Below the pieces are notes generated by a model. That model worked only from the letters and a program-made list of their open reading frames with translations. It had not been told where the DNA came from and did not search any database. Shown piece by piece: positions 34,902-43,679 of a stretch of 64,000 bases of DNA; the stretch's first letter is position 1, and each line of letters starts with the position of its first letter. The translations under genes and the position numbers were made by a program. Location: NCBI RefSeq assembly GCF_045310695.1, contig NZ_JBJIAA010000001.1:310001-374000 (forward strand), written 5' to 3'. Source of the DNA: Clostridium_S neuense. Lineage in GTDB: Bacteria > Bacillota > Clostridia > Clostridiales > Clostridiaceae.

Positions 34902-35384
34902 TCACTGGTTCTTTATTTTTCCGTCTTTAAGTCTTAATACCCTTTGGTTGCTTGATCCCGCATACTTAGGCGCATTTTCCATGAGCTCCATCTTAAACGG
35001 TCCATCTACCAGTACATCTAAGTATTTTAAAAGCTCTTTTTTGTATTCGTCATTTCCTGTTGCAATTTCTTCATAGGTATATCCTGTATAGCACCATATA
35101 TTAAGTTCTAGTTTTTTTATTTCTTTAGCAAGGTCTATAAGTGGCTTTGCTTGTTCGAATGGGTCTCCTCCTGAAAATGTAACCCCTTTAATTAACGGCA
35201 TGTTGCTTTTAATTCTATCTAAAACATCACTACTATCAACTTTATCACCATATGAAAAATCCTGCATTGCTTCATTCTGGCATTCTGGGCATCTTCTATT
35301 ACAACCCGATACGAAAAGCACACTTCTAAGTCCTTCTCCATTGACAAGAGAGTTGTCCAAAAAACCAGCTACCTGCAATTTCAC
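34902..35384 (-). CDS. nrdG: Anaerobic ribonucleotide reductase activating protein
   Basis: 160 residues. Radical SAM activase that installs the glycyl radical in NrdD. Cluster motif CNRRCPEC (CX3CX2C, about residues 29-36), then GVTFSGGDPFEQ, typical of activases. GTG start behind GGGGTGATTAA. Downstream of nrdD in the same operon, 180 bases apart with a fold-back element between. Confidence 0.96.
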   Translation of the reverse strand: MKLQVAGFLDNSLVNGEGLRSVLFVSGCNRRCPECQNEAMQDFSYGDKVDSSDVLDRIKSNMPLIKGVTFSGGDPFEQAKPLIDLAKEIKKLELNIWCYTGYTYEEIATGNDEYKKELLKYLDVLVDGPFKMELMENAPKYAGSSNQRVLRLKDGKIKNQ

Positions 35385-35402
35385 TTAATCACCCCACTAT
35401 TA

Positions 35403-35500
35403 CAGTTAACAGTGGACAATTGATATTAGACAGTTAGAGGTTAATAGTTATTAGTTTACAGTTGTTAGTTATAAGATTTTCCTCTGTCAATTGTCAACTG
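35403..35500. repeat. Imperfect fold-back of iterated short words between nrdD and nrdG
   Basis: GACAATTGA (35415-35423) pairs with TCAATTGTC (35487-35495), and the outer CAGTT with AACTG. The left arm is a chain of degenerate words (CAGTTAACAGTGGACAATTG, GACAGTTAG, ACAGTTGTTAG). The inner AAGATTTTCC is shared with the fold-back at 4394. Confidence 0.6.
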
Positions 35501-35564
35501 ATTAAAGTATTCAAATTATTACTTGTAAAACAATAGTATTTCTCATTTTAAGCTTTCATGTAAC

Positions 35565-37673
35565 CTATTCGTAAACGTGTTTTCCGCTGGCCTGTGATAT
35601 TCTATCAGCTCTTTCTGCTGACTTTCCTGCTCCAAATCTTTCATCTAAACTTAAATAACCTGTAACTCTAGAAATTCCTTGTATATCTGTATCACCACAT
35701 GTTGGGCATTTAGTATCGGAAGTACTTAAATATGTTCCGCAATGTCTGCAATATCTTATGTGGAAGTTTATTCCCATGTAACTTATATTTGTATTACTAT
35801 AAGCATAATTTATAATATCCATTACAGTTTGAGCATCAGGGTAATCATCAAGTTCAATGTATGATATATGTCCACCATTACATAAAGCGTGATATGGAGC
35901 TTCTATATTTATTTTTTCTTTTATTGATATATTATATCCTACTGGAATATGATAGCTATTTGAGTAATAATCCTTATCTGTTACTCCCGGTATTTCACCA
36001 AAAATTGCCTTATCCTTTACTATAAACTTTCCAGACAAACCTTCTGCTGGTGTAGCATAACAACTCCAGTTAAGATGAGTTTCCTCTATAAGTCTATCTG
36101 TATATTTTCTTATGTACTCAACTATCTTATAGCCAAGTTCTCTTGCCTCTTCATTTTCTCCATGATGATGTCCTATAAGTGCAACAAGTGCTTCTGCAAG
36201 TCCTATAAATCCTATTGCCCACGTTCCTTGTTTTAATATAGGATCTATTGAATCTTCTGGCTTTAATCCTTCTGCGCCCTTCATAAGTCCTTGTCCTGCT
36301 ACAAATGGTAAATCCTTAACTCTAAGTTTCTTTAATACGCTATATCTATTTAAAAGGCTTTCCTTAGCTATTACAAGTCTTGAATCTAAAATAGAGAAAA
36401 ATCTATCTACGTCCTTCTTTGCTACTATTGCTATTCTTGGCAAATTTATAGTTGTTGGTGCTATGTTTCCTCTTCCCTTAACTCCAGGTTCTCCATTTAC
36501 ATTTGACATTAAGTATGTTCTACATCCCATTGTAGCTGGCAAATAACCTTTATCATAATACTTTTTATTAAAATCAGCATCAATATTCATAAATGTAGGA
36601 TTCATTCTCTTAGCGGCTACTCTACATGCGAGTTCATAAAGGTAATAGTATGGATCTTCTTTTTCTCTATTTACTCCCTTTTTTACTCTAAATATTATGT
36701 TAGGGAAGATAGGTTGCTCTCCTCTACCAAGTCCCTTTTCATATTCCTTAAGAAAAACTTCACAAACAAGTGCTGCATCTTTTGTTTTAGGAATTCCAAG
36801 GTTAATAGATGAAAATGGAACTTGCGAACCAGCTCTAGAATGCATAGTATTAAGATTATATACGATACCCTGCATTGCCTGTTCAAGTGCTCTTATAAGC
36901 TTTCTTTCAGTTATTTGTTCTATTTTTTCTTCTTCTATTCCAAATTCCTTAAGTTCTTTTCTGATATCAGCTCTTGTTGGCTCAATAAACTCTGCCATGT
37001 CATTATCAAAGTCAGGATGAGATTGTCCTCCAAACATATCATTTTGTGTTGATTGGAGCAGTATACATGATAATTCTGCAGCAGATTCTATTCTTTTAGG
37101 CTTTCTTATATATCCATAGCCTGTATTAAATCCTCTCGTTAAAACTTCCTTTGTAGGTATATGTAAACAGTTTGTAGTAAGATTATAACTGTCTAAATCA
37201 TGAAGATAGATGTCTCCATTTTCATGTGCTTTTGAAATCTTTTTAGGCATTACAGCAAGATTATGCCACTTGTTTGATTCGCTTGCTATTCTTAAAAGCT
37301 TTGAACTAAAATTATTTCCTACATTAGCATTATCTCTATCTGTTTCAACCCCAATTTTTTCTATAGCTTTCATTAAGTCAGACTTTATATCTCTTACTTT
37401 TGTTCTTTCGTTTCTATAATTACAGTAAGCTAAACCTATTTCTCTGTATTCATTTTCAAATAATATATCCTGCACTAGATTTTGTACTTCTTCTACTGAT
37501 ATTTTATTAATATGTTTTCCTTCTAGCTCACCTATAACTTGTTCTGTTAAATTAAGTATATCACTTTCTTTTATATTAAAACCTATTTCATCCGATGCAC
37601 CTTTTATAGCATTTGAAATTTTATTGGAATCAAATTTTACTTCTCTTCCATCACGTTTTACTACATTTAGCAT
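35565..37673 (-). CDS. nrdD: Anaerobic (class III) ribonucleoside-triphosphate reductase
   Basis: Makes dNTPs without oxygen, using a glycyl radical. 702 residues: N-terminal ATP-cone (about 1-95, VVKRDGREVKFDSNKIS), catalytic barrel with THSRAGSQVPFSSINLG and ATMGCRTYLMSN, C-terminal zinc ribbon CRHCG...CPTCG, and radical-loop region RVTGYLSLDERFGAGKSAERADR. ATG 37673 follows GGAGGG; the frame to 37694 lacks a better site. Confidence 0.97.
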   Translation of the reverse strand: MLNVVKRDGREVKFDSNKISNAIKGASDEIGFNIKESDILNLTEQVIGELEGKHINKISVEEVQNLVQDILFENEYREIGLAYCNYRNERTKVRDIKSDLMKAIEKIGVETDRDNANVGNNFSSKLLRIASESNKWHNLAVMPKKISKAHENGDIYLHDLDSYNLTTNCLHIPTKEVLTRGFNTGYGYIRKPKRIESAAELSCILLQSTQNDMFGGQSHPDFDNDMAEFIEPTRADIRKELKEFGIEEEKIEQITERKLIRALEQAMQGIVYNLNTMHSRAGSQVPFSSINLGIPKTKDAALVCEVFLKEYEKGLGRGEQPIFPNIIFRVKKGVNREKEDPYYYLYELACRVAAKRMNPTFMNIDADFNKKYYDKGYLPATMGCRTYLMSNVNGEPGVKGRGNIAPTTINLPRIAIVAKKDVDRFFSILDSRLVIAKESLLNRYSVLKKLRVKDLPFVAGQGLMKGAEGLKPEDSIDPILKQGTWAIGFIGLAEALVALIGHHHGENEEARELGYKIVEYIRKYTDRLIEETHLNWSCYATPAEGLSGKFIVKDKAIFGEIPGVTDKDYYSNSYHIPVGYNISIKEKINIEAPYHALCNGGHISYIELDDYPDAQTVMDIINYAYSNTNISYMGINFHIRYCRHCGTYLSTSDTKCPTCGDTDIQGISRVTGYLSLDERFGAGKSAERADRISQASGKHVYE

Positions 37674-37688
37674 GAAATTCCCTCCATA

Positions 37689-37704
37689 ACACAATATCTT
37701 GTAC
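37689..37704. promoter_or_regulatory. NrdR-box-like palindrome upstream of nrdD
   Basis: ACACAATATCTTGTAC resembles the NrdR box (consensus acaCwAtATaTwGtgt), with three deviations. It lies just before the nrdD ribosome site. NrdR boxes normally occur in pairs and I do not see a second good one. Confidence 0.4.
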
Positions 37705-37909
37705 TTAGCATATTATACATGAGAAAATTTTTTATATCAATTTTCAAATATATCTATTTTATAAGATATACTTTTTTATTATTCATTCTCTTTATTTCTT
37801 TCGTTTTTTTATGCCTAAAGCTAACTTGATATTTAAATCTATTCGATAAATCTATTGATATTACTTACATAACTAATTGTAAACCAAATTTTCAATGAGA
37901 TTAAAAAAA

Positions 37910-37938
37910 AAATGTTTTCCATAATGCGGAAAACATTT
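37910..37938 (-). terminator. Terminator after the DUF711 gene
   Basis: AAATGTTTTCC / GGAAAACATTT, 11-bp perfect arms with a 7-base loop, followed on the minus strand by a run of T. Confidence 0.9.
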
Positions 37939-37944
37939 CTATTG

Positions 37945-39300
37945 TTAGTTTTTGAAGCTGTGTATAGGTGAAGGAATTCTTCCACCCCTATTTATAAAAT
38001 CTGCTGATGAAAACTTGCTTACTGGCATAACGGGTGCTCTTCCAAATAGACCACCAAACTCAACGCTATCTCCAACACCTAAACCAATTGCAGGGATTAC
38101 ACGTACTGCCGTAGTTTTATTGTTAATAACTCCTATAGCCGCTTCATCAGCTATTATACCTGAAATTGTTTCGGCTGGAGTATCTCCTGGTATTGCTATC
38201 ATATCAAGTCCAACTGAACATACACAAGTCATAGCTTCGAGCTTTTCAAGATTAAGTGCTCCGCTTTCAACTGCAGCTATCATACCTTCATCTTCACTTA
38301 CAGGTATAAAAGCACCGCTCAATCCTCCAACATGTGCTGCTGCCATTATTCCACCTTTTTTAACAGCATCATTTAACATTGCCAATGCTGCAGTAGTTCC
38401 TGGTGCACCACAAGCTTCAACTCCCATTTCTTCTAATATTCTTGCTACACTATCACCAACTGCCGGTGTAGGTGCTAATGATAAATCAACTATACCAAAA
38501 GGGACATTAAGTCTTCTTGAAGCTTCTCTTGCAACAAGCTGACCTGCTCTTGTTATTCTAAACGCAGTTTTCTTTATAGTTTCAGCAACAACATCAAAAC
38601 TTTCGCCTTTTACTGTCTCAAGAGCTGCCTTAACTGTACCTGGTCCACTAACTCCAACGTTAATTATACACTCAGCCTCTCCAACACCATGAAAAGCTCC
38701 TGCCATAAATGGATTATCTTCTATGGCATTTGCAAATACAACAAGCTTCATGCAGTCCATTCCGTTTGTGTCTGCACTCATTTCTGCAGTTCGCCTTATA
38801 ATTTGTCCCATCTCTTTTACTGCATTCATATTTATTCCTGTTTTACTGCTTCCCACATTTACAGAACTGCAAACTATATCTGTACTGTGAAGTGCTTCTG
38901 GAATACAGTTCATCAAAATTTTATCGCCTTTAGTACATCCTTTATGAACAAGAGCTGAAAATCCTCCAATAAGGTCAACTCCAACATTCTTTGCTGCTCT
39001 ATCAAGAGTTTTTGCATACTCAACATAATCTGTATCATCTGAAGATTCAGCTATCATAGCAATAGGTGTAACTGAAATTCTTTTATTTATTATAGGAATT
39101 CCATAGTCCCTCTCTATCTCTTCACCAACTTTTACTAGATTTTCAGCATATTTTGTTATTTTATCATATATTCTTTTTCTAGATTCTTCCCCATTAAAGC
39201 TGCAGCAATCCCTTAAGGATATTCCCATGGTTATGGTACGTATATCTAGCTTCTGCTCACCAATCATTTTTATGGTATTCATTATTTCACTAGTATTCAT
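37945..39300 (-). CDS. UPF0210/DUF711 family protein
   Basis: 451 residues. Conserved blocks: CSSVNVGSSKTGINMNAVKEMG, FHGVGEAECIINVGVSGPGTV, FGIVDLSLAPTPAVGDSVA and GGLFGRAPVMP. The family is widespread in anaerobes and related in fold to glycyl radical proteins, but its activity is unknown. It is nearly always preceded, as here, by the ACT-domain gene (13-base gap), which suggests amino-acid-sensing regulation. Confidence 0.93.
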   Translation of the reverse strand: MNTSEIMNTIKMIGEQKLDIRTITMGISLRDCCSFNGEESRKRIYDKITKYAENLVKVGEEIERDYGIPIINKRISVTPIAMIAESSDDTDYVEYAKTLDRAAKNVGVDLIGGFSALVHKGCTKGDKILMNCIPEALHSTDIVCSSVNVGSSKTGINMNAVKEMGQIIRRTAEMSADTNGMDCMKLVVFANAIEDNPFMAGAFHGVGEAECIINVGVSGPGTVKAALETVKGESFDVVAETIKKTAFRITRAGQLVAREASRRLNVPFGIVDLSLAPTPAVGDSVARILEEMGVEACGAPGTTAALAMLNDAVKKGGIMAAAHVGGLSGAFIPVSEDEGMIAAVESGALNLEKLEAMTCVCSVGLDMIAIPGDTPAETISGIIADEAAIGVINNKTTAVRVIPAIGLGVGDSVEFGGLFGRAPVMPVSKFSSADFINRGGRIPSPIHSFKN

Positions 39301-39313
39301 CTGAAATTCTCCT

Positions 39314-39583
39314 TTATACTCTATTCATTGAATTGAATATACCTTCATTTTGTATTTTTATTGAAACTCCAAGTTCTTTACCTGCTTCATCAAGTTTCTC
39401 TTTTATTTCTTCAAATGAAATACTTGAAAAGGAAGTATCTACAAGCATTATCATGGTAAAATACTCCTGCATTATCGTTTGACTTATGTCTAAAATATTA
39501 ACATCAATTCCTGCTAAAATTGAGCTTACCCCCGCAATAATCCCCACTTTATCTTTACCTATAACTGTTACAACAGCTTTCAT
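39314..39583 (-). CDS. ACT-domain protein (UPF0237)
   Basis: 89 residues, a single ACT domain: MKAVVTVIGKDKVGIIAGVSSILAG, DISQTIMQEYFTMIMLVD. ACT domains bind amino acids. ATG 39583 follows GGAGGGC; the longer frame to 39661 has no support. Operonic with the DUF711 gene. Confidence 0.93.
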   Translation of the reverse strand: MKAVVTVIGKDKVGIIAGVSSILAGIDVNILDISQTIMQEYFTMIMLVDTSFSSISFEEIKEKLDEAGKELGVSIKIQNEGIFNSMNRV

Positions 39584-39713
39584 GAATTTAGCCCTCCTCT
39601 TTTTTCTATAGCAAATATATTCTTTACTGGACAAACACTTGTTAATCCGTATAACACACATATATAATTATAATACAAATTGCGTACTAATAGGAGATTT
39701 TATTCAAATTTAT

Positions 39714-41021
39714 TTATGTAAATATTTCTTCAATTACCCTTCCATCGACATTTTCCATATTTAATCCAAGCATTTTGGCCATAGTGGGCCCTTCATCCAC
39801 AAGTTTTATTTCTGGCAAAGAAAATCCACTTTTTATTGAAGGTCCTGCTGCTGCAAAAAATGTTCTATAATTAGTCTTAAGAGGATCATATCCATGAGTA
39901 GCTACAAAGTAATCCTGTTCATTAATTCTGGATCTTGATTTTACTATTTCATTTATGACCTTTGGAGCCTTCCAATCATTGTCAAAATAGTAGCCATCAT
40001 TCGCTTCTATCATAAAATCGAAATCTCCTGTAATTCTTTTTTCTCTTTCAACTTCTTCCTTTGTGTATACTTTTCTTATTGGACATGGTTTTAAATTCTT
40101 AAGTTCCATAAATATATTTTCTACAATCTTAGATGAATTCCTATCCTTTACTTTTATCTGTGCAGATCCATCACAATAATTCAAATATGCCTTCCATCCT
40201 TTAATATCTCCATTTTTATCTAAAGTTATAAGTCCTCTTCTCACAAATTCCGTATTAATGCATATTCTATAATCCACATCAGAAAATCCATGATCTCCTA
40301 ATATCACAAAGGCAGTGTCCTTATATATATCAGCTTCTTTAACTGCATTTATAATTTTATTTATTCTATCATTCATTCTAAAAAACACTTCATCAAGTTC
40401 AGATGCATTAAAACCAAGCTTATGTCTTGTATGATCAACTTCGTTCAAATGTAAAAGGACCAGATTTGGCTTTTTGTTTTTTATTACATATGCTATGGAT
40501 TCAGTGGAAAAATCATCAAGCTGTGGCTCTTCTATACCCTTTAACATTTTGCCAAACTTTCTAAATATATTAAAAAGAAAGATAGGAGATCCTGCCCTTA
40601 AGGATTTAAATATCTGGCTTTCTTTAGGTCTTACTGTCCATATCTCTGGGCAATTATAATCTATTTTAGCTCCTCCCATTACCGGCCAAAATACATTTGC
40701 AATTTTCATGTTAGCTTCTTTAGCTATATCACATAAGGTTGGAACTTTTATATATTTTTTATACCAATACCAATCCTGTCTTTTTATACCCGGTTGCATT
40801 ATTTCATTAGTAAATAAACCATGCTTATCTGGATATACTCCAGTTATTATTGATGTATGCGAGGGATAAGTTAATGAAGGATATATCCCTACAACTTCTT
40901 TTGCATAGGAGCCATTTTTTATTATCTTGGAAAATCCTGATAAATTTATTATCCTACCTAAATCCTGCGAATTAAGTGAATCTATAGATATTACTACAAG
41001 ATGCTTAGCTTTATTTTTCAT
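39714..41021 (-). CDS. Type I phosphodiesterase / nucleotide pyrophosphatase-like enzyme
   Basis: 435 residues of the alkaline phosphatase superfamily: VVISIDSL (first metal Asp), nucleophile Thr region YPSLTYPSHTSIITGVYPD, LHLNEVDHTRHKLGF, and the metal pair ILGDHGFSDV. No signal peptide, so probably cytoplasmic. Substrate unknown; ectonucleotide pyrophosphatase-type or phosphonate hydrolase-like activity is possible. ATG 41021 follows GGAGGTGGAAAGC. Confidence 0.9.
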   Translation of the reverse strand: MKNKAKHLVVISIDSLNSQDLGRIINLSGFSKIIKNGSYAKEVVGIYPSLTYPSHTSIITGVYPDKHGLFTNEIMQPGIKRQDWYWYKKYIKVPTLCDIAKEANMKIANVFWPVMGGAKIDYNCPEIWTVRPKESQIFKSLRAGSPIFLFNIFRKFGKMLKGIEEPQLDDFSTESIAYVIKNKKPNLVLLHLNEVDHTRHKLGFNASELDEVFFRMNDRINKIINAVKEADIYKDTAFVILGDHGFSDVDYRICINTEFVRRGLITLDKNGDIKGWKAYLNYCDGSAQIKVKDRNSSKIVENIFMELKNLKPCPIRKVYTKEEVEREKRITGDFDFMIEANDGYYFDNDWKAPKVINEIVKSRSRINEQDYFVATHGYDPLKTNYRTFFAAAGPSIKSGFSLPEIKLVDEGPTMAKMLGLNMENVDGRVIEEIFT

Positions 41022-41049
41022 GCTTTCCACCTCCGATTCTAAGCATAGC

Positions 41050-41116
41050 GCTGTGTTAAAGAATTGTGTTGAAAAAATTATGCATAAAAGATATCAACAC
41101 AATTCTTTAACACAGC
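41050..41116. mobile_element. 67-bp miniature inverted-repeat element
   Basis: Two 23-base perfect inverted repeats, 41050-41072 beginning GCTGTGTTAAAGAATTGTGT and its complement 41094-41116, separated by 21 AT-rich bases. The ends match those of the IS at 51137. Flanking 8-base direct repeats are not seen. It lies 28 bases upstream of the phosphodiesterase start and may affect its promoter. Confidence 0.85.
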
Positions 41117-41213
41117 ACCATATTAAAACCTCTATAATTCTCACTACCTATTAAATACATCATTAATACTACTACTCTATTATTATAAACGTATTATATA
41201 ATTGTTAAAAATA

Positions 41214-41259
41214 ATGCGAAGCAAAGTATTTCTAAACATTAAATACTATAGCTTCGCAT
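41214..41259 (-). terminator. Terminator after pepT
   Basis: ATGCGAAGC / GCTTCGCAT 9-bp arms, with inner AGTATTT / AAATACT pairing, followed on the minus strand by ATTATTTTTAAC. Confidence 0.85.
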
Positions 41260-41286
41260 AAGCTGAAGGTAATAACCTTTCGTTTA

Positions 41287-42513
41287 TTATTTTTCAGAAT
41301 AAAGTTCTATTATCTTAAGTATAACTTCAACAGCTTTTTCCATAGCAAAGGTAGGAATACATTCATATTTACCATGAAAATTCATTCCACCTGTAAACAT
41401 ATTAGGCGTTGGAAGTCCCATAAACGAAAGTCTGGCACCATCTGTACCACCTCTTATAGGATTTACAATAGGTACTATTCCTAGGTCCTCCATAGCTTTA
41501 TAAGCTATATCAACAACATGTTTAACAGGCTCTATCTTTTCCTTCATGTTGTAATATTGGTCTTTTAATTCAACCATTACAATTTCTCTTCCATATTTGT
41601 TATTTATAAAGTTTGCAGTGTCAGTAATTAATTTTTTTCTATTTTCAAAGCTTTCTTTATCAAAATCCCTTATTATATATTGTATTTCAGCATCTTCAAC
41701 GCCGCCTTTTATGCTGTATGCATGATAAAATCCCTCATATTTTTCAGTATGTTCAGGAGTTTCACTTTTAGGAAGTAAGCTCATAAACTCAGCTGCTACT
41801 TCAACAGCATTTATCATTTTATTTTTAGCATCTCCAGGATGAACACTTCTACCCCTTATAATAACTTTTGCACTTGCAGCATTAAAATTTTCATACTCAA
41901 GCTCACCTATAGCACCACCATCTACTGTATAAGCAACCTCAGCACCAAACTTTTTCACATCAAAATAGTCCGCTCCACGACCAATCTCCTCATCTGGAGT
42001 AAAGGCCACATGAACTGTTCCATGCTTTATTTCATTGTGCTTAGTAAGATAACTTACTGCGGACATTATTTCTGATATTCCAGCTTTATCGTCTGCACCT
42101 AAAAGAGTTGTTCCATCTGTTGTTATTATAGTTTCACCCTTATATTTTAAAAGATCTGGAAACTCATTAGGCGATAAAACTACATTTTTTTCTTTATTAA
42201 GTATAATATCTTTTCCATCATAGTTATCAATTATTTGAGGCTTTACATCCTTACCGCTGATTTCAGGACTGGTATCCAGATGAGATATAAATCCTATTTC
42301 AGGTACCTTTTTATCCATGTTAGCTGGAAGCGATGCCATAACATAACCATTACTATCAACCTCAGCATTTGAAAGTCCTATGCTTTTTAAATCAGCTACT
42401 AATTTCTTAGCCAATACCAATTGCTTATCAGTACTAGGTACTGAATTTGAATCCTCATCAGATTTAGTGTCAAACTTTATATATTCAAGAAATCTATCTA
42501 CTACTTCTGACAT
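41287..42513 (-). CDS. pepT: Peptidase T (tripeptide aminopeptidase)
   Basis: 408 residues, M20 zinc peptidase releasing the N-terminal residue of tripeptides. Metal and catalytic residues lie in GFISHLDTSPE, TLLGADDKAGIS, FTPDEEIGRGAD and IRGGTDGARLSFMGLPTPN. Cytoplasmic. AAGGAAAGAAGG precedes ATG. Single-gene unit with its own terminator. Confidence 0.97.
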   Translation of the reverse strand: MSEVVDRFLEYIKFDTKSDEDSNSVPSTDKQLVLAKKLVADLKSIGLSNAEVDSNGYVMASLPANMDKKVPEIGFISHLDTSPEISGKDVKPQIIDNYDGKDIILNKEKNVVLSPNEFPDLLKYKGETIITTDGTTLLGADDKAGISEIMSAVSYLTKHNEIKHGTVHVAFTPDEEIGRGADYFDVKKFGAEVAYTVDGGAIGELEYENFNAASAKVIIRGRSVHPGDAKNKMINAVEVAAEFMSLLPKSETPEHTEKYEGFYHAYSIKGGVEDAEIQYIIRDFDKESFENRKKLITDTANFINNKYGREIVMVELKDQYYNMKEKIEPVKHVVDIAYKAMEDLGIVPIVNPIRGGTDGARLSFMGLPTPNMFTGGMNFHGKYECIPTFAMEKAVEVILKIIELYSEK

Positions 42514-42556
42514 TTATATACCTTCTTTCCTTAATATATTATACATTCTATAAAAA

Positions 42557-42584
42557 GAGTATAGAACATATATGCTCTATACTC
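42557..42584 (-). terminator. Terminator after the first HD-GYP gene
   Basis: GAGTATAGA / TCTATACTC arms, 10-base loop, then TTTTTATAG on the minus strand. It ends the GrpE-Hsp70 operon. Confidence 0.88.
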
Positions 42585-42593
42585 AATACCAAT

Positions 42594-43649
42594 TTAAATA
42601 ACTTCTTCAACAACCACATTCCAATTGCTCATCAAATCAACTTCATAAGGCGATATAGGCTGCCTTGTTGCAGTATCATAAGTAACTCTTATTACGGGTC
42701 TGTCAGGAAAAGTCTTATTTTGCCTTACAACATATCCTTCTACTCCGTTTGAAAGTCTCACACATGAACCAAGTGGATATACAAAAAAAGTCATCCTTAA
42801 TTTTTGCACAATATTAGGATCAAAGGAGGTTCCACTGCCTGACAAAATAAGTTCATAGGCTTCATTAGGATTAAACCTTTTCCTATAAGATCTATTTGCA
42901 CTTACAGCAGTAAATACATCACACACAGATATTATCCTTGCAAATTCACTTATATTATTTCCCTTTAGACCAAGAGGATACCCTGTACCATCATACTTTT
43001 CATGATGCTCGTAAATCCCCCTTAAAACATCCTCGCTAAAGGTATCATATTTTTCTATAATTTCTTTTCCATACTTAGTATGTAGCTTTAAAGACTTAAA
43101 TTCATCTTCTGTAAGCTTTTCTTTTTTATTAATTATCTCATTTGGAATTTTTATTTTACCTATATCATGTAAAAGACCACTCATACTCAATTCCTTGAGT
43201 TTTTTTCCAGTATAGCCTAATGATTTACCTATAAAGCAGGCCATTATTGATGTATCAATACAGTGGATGTAAGTATATTGATCATAGGATTTTAATTCGT
43301 AAAGATTTATATTCGCACTGCCATCAGCAACTATATAATCAACAAGATTATGCATAACTTTCATAGACTGCTCTGCATTTTTCTTGTCTCCAGTAAGTAA
43401 GTTATTAAATACTGTAGGCATTTCACCAAGTGCAGTTGCTCTCACATTATCAAACTCTTCATTAATTTTTACATCATCTAAGGCATCATCTTCTACATAA
43501 ACAAAAAACACCATATTTTTCTTAAGAAAATTTATATTGTCCCTTGTAGTTTTAGTTCCCGATTTAATTAAAAGCTTTCCATCACTATTATAGATGCTTT
43601 TCCCAATAGTGTAGTCTGGTTCAAGATCTCTAAGAAAAACCATTTTCAT
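42594..43649 (-). CDS. HD-GYP domain protein
   Basis: 351 residues. A basic N-terminal region (DLEPDYTIGKSIYNSDGKLLIKSGTKT) precedes the HD-GYP core: HDIGKIKIPNEI and EHHEKYDGTGYPLGLKG. HD-GYP proteins are typically cyclic di-GMP phosphodiesterases. A C-terminal small domain (VRLSNGVEGYVVRQNK...) is common in this subgroup. It lies 30 bases after the J-like/Fn3 gene and is likely the last gene of the Hsp70 operon. Confidence 0.92.
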   Translation of the reverse strand: MKMVFLRDLEPDYTIGKSIYNSDGKLLIKSGTKTTRDNINFLKKNMVFFVYVEDDALDDVKINEEFDNVRATALGEMPTVFNNLLTGDKKNAEQSMKVMHNLVDYIVADGSANINLYELKSYDQYTYIHCIDTSIMACFIGKSLGYTGKKLKELSMSGLLHDIGKIKIPNEIINKKEKLTEDEFKSLKLHTKYGKEIIEKYDTFSEDVLRGIYEHHEKYDGTGYPLGLKGNNISEFARIISVCDVFTAVSANRSYRKRFNPNEAYELILSGSGTSFDPNIVQKLRMTFFVYPLGSCVRLSNGVEGYVVRQNKTFPDRPVIRVTYDTATRQPISPYEVDLMSNWNVVVEEVI

Positions 43650-43679
43650 AATTTATTCACTACCCCATTATACATTTTT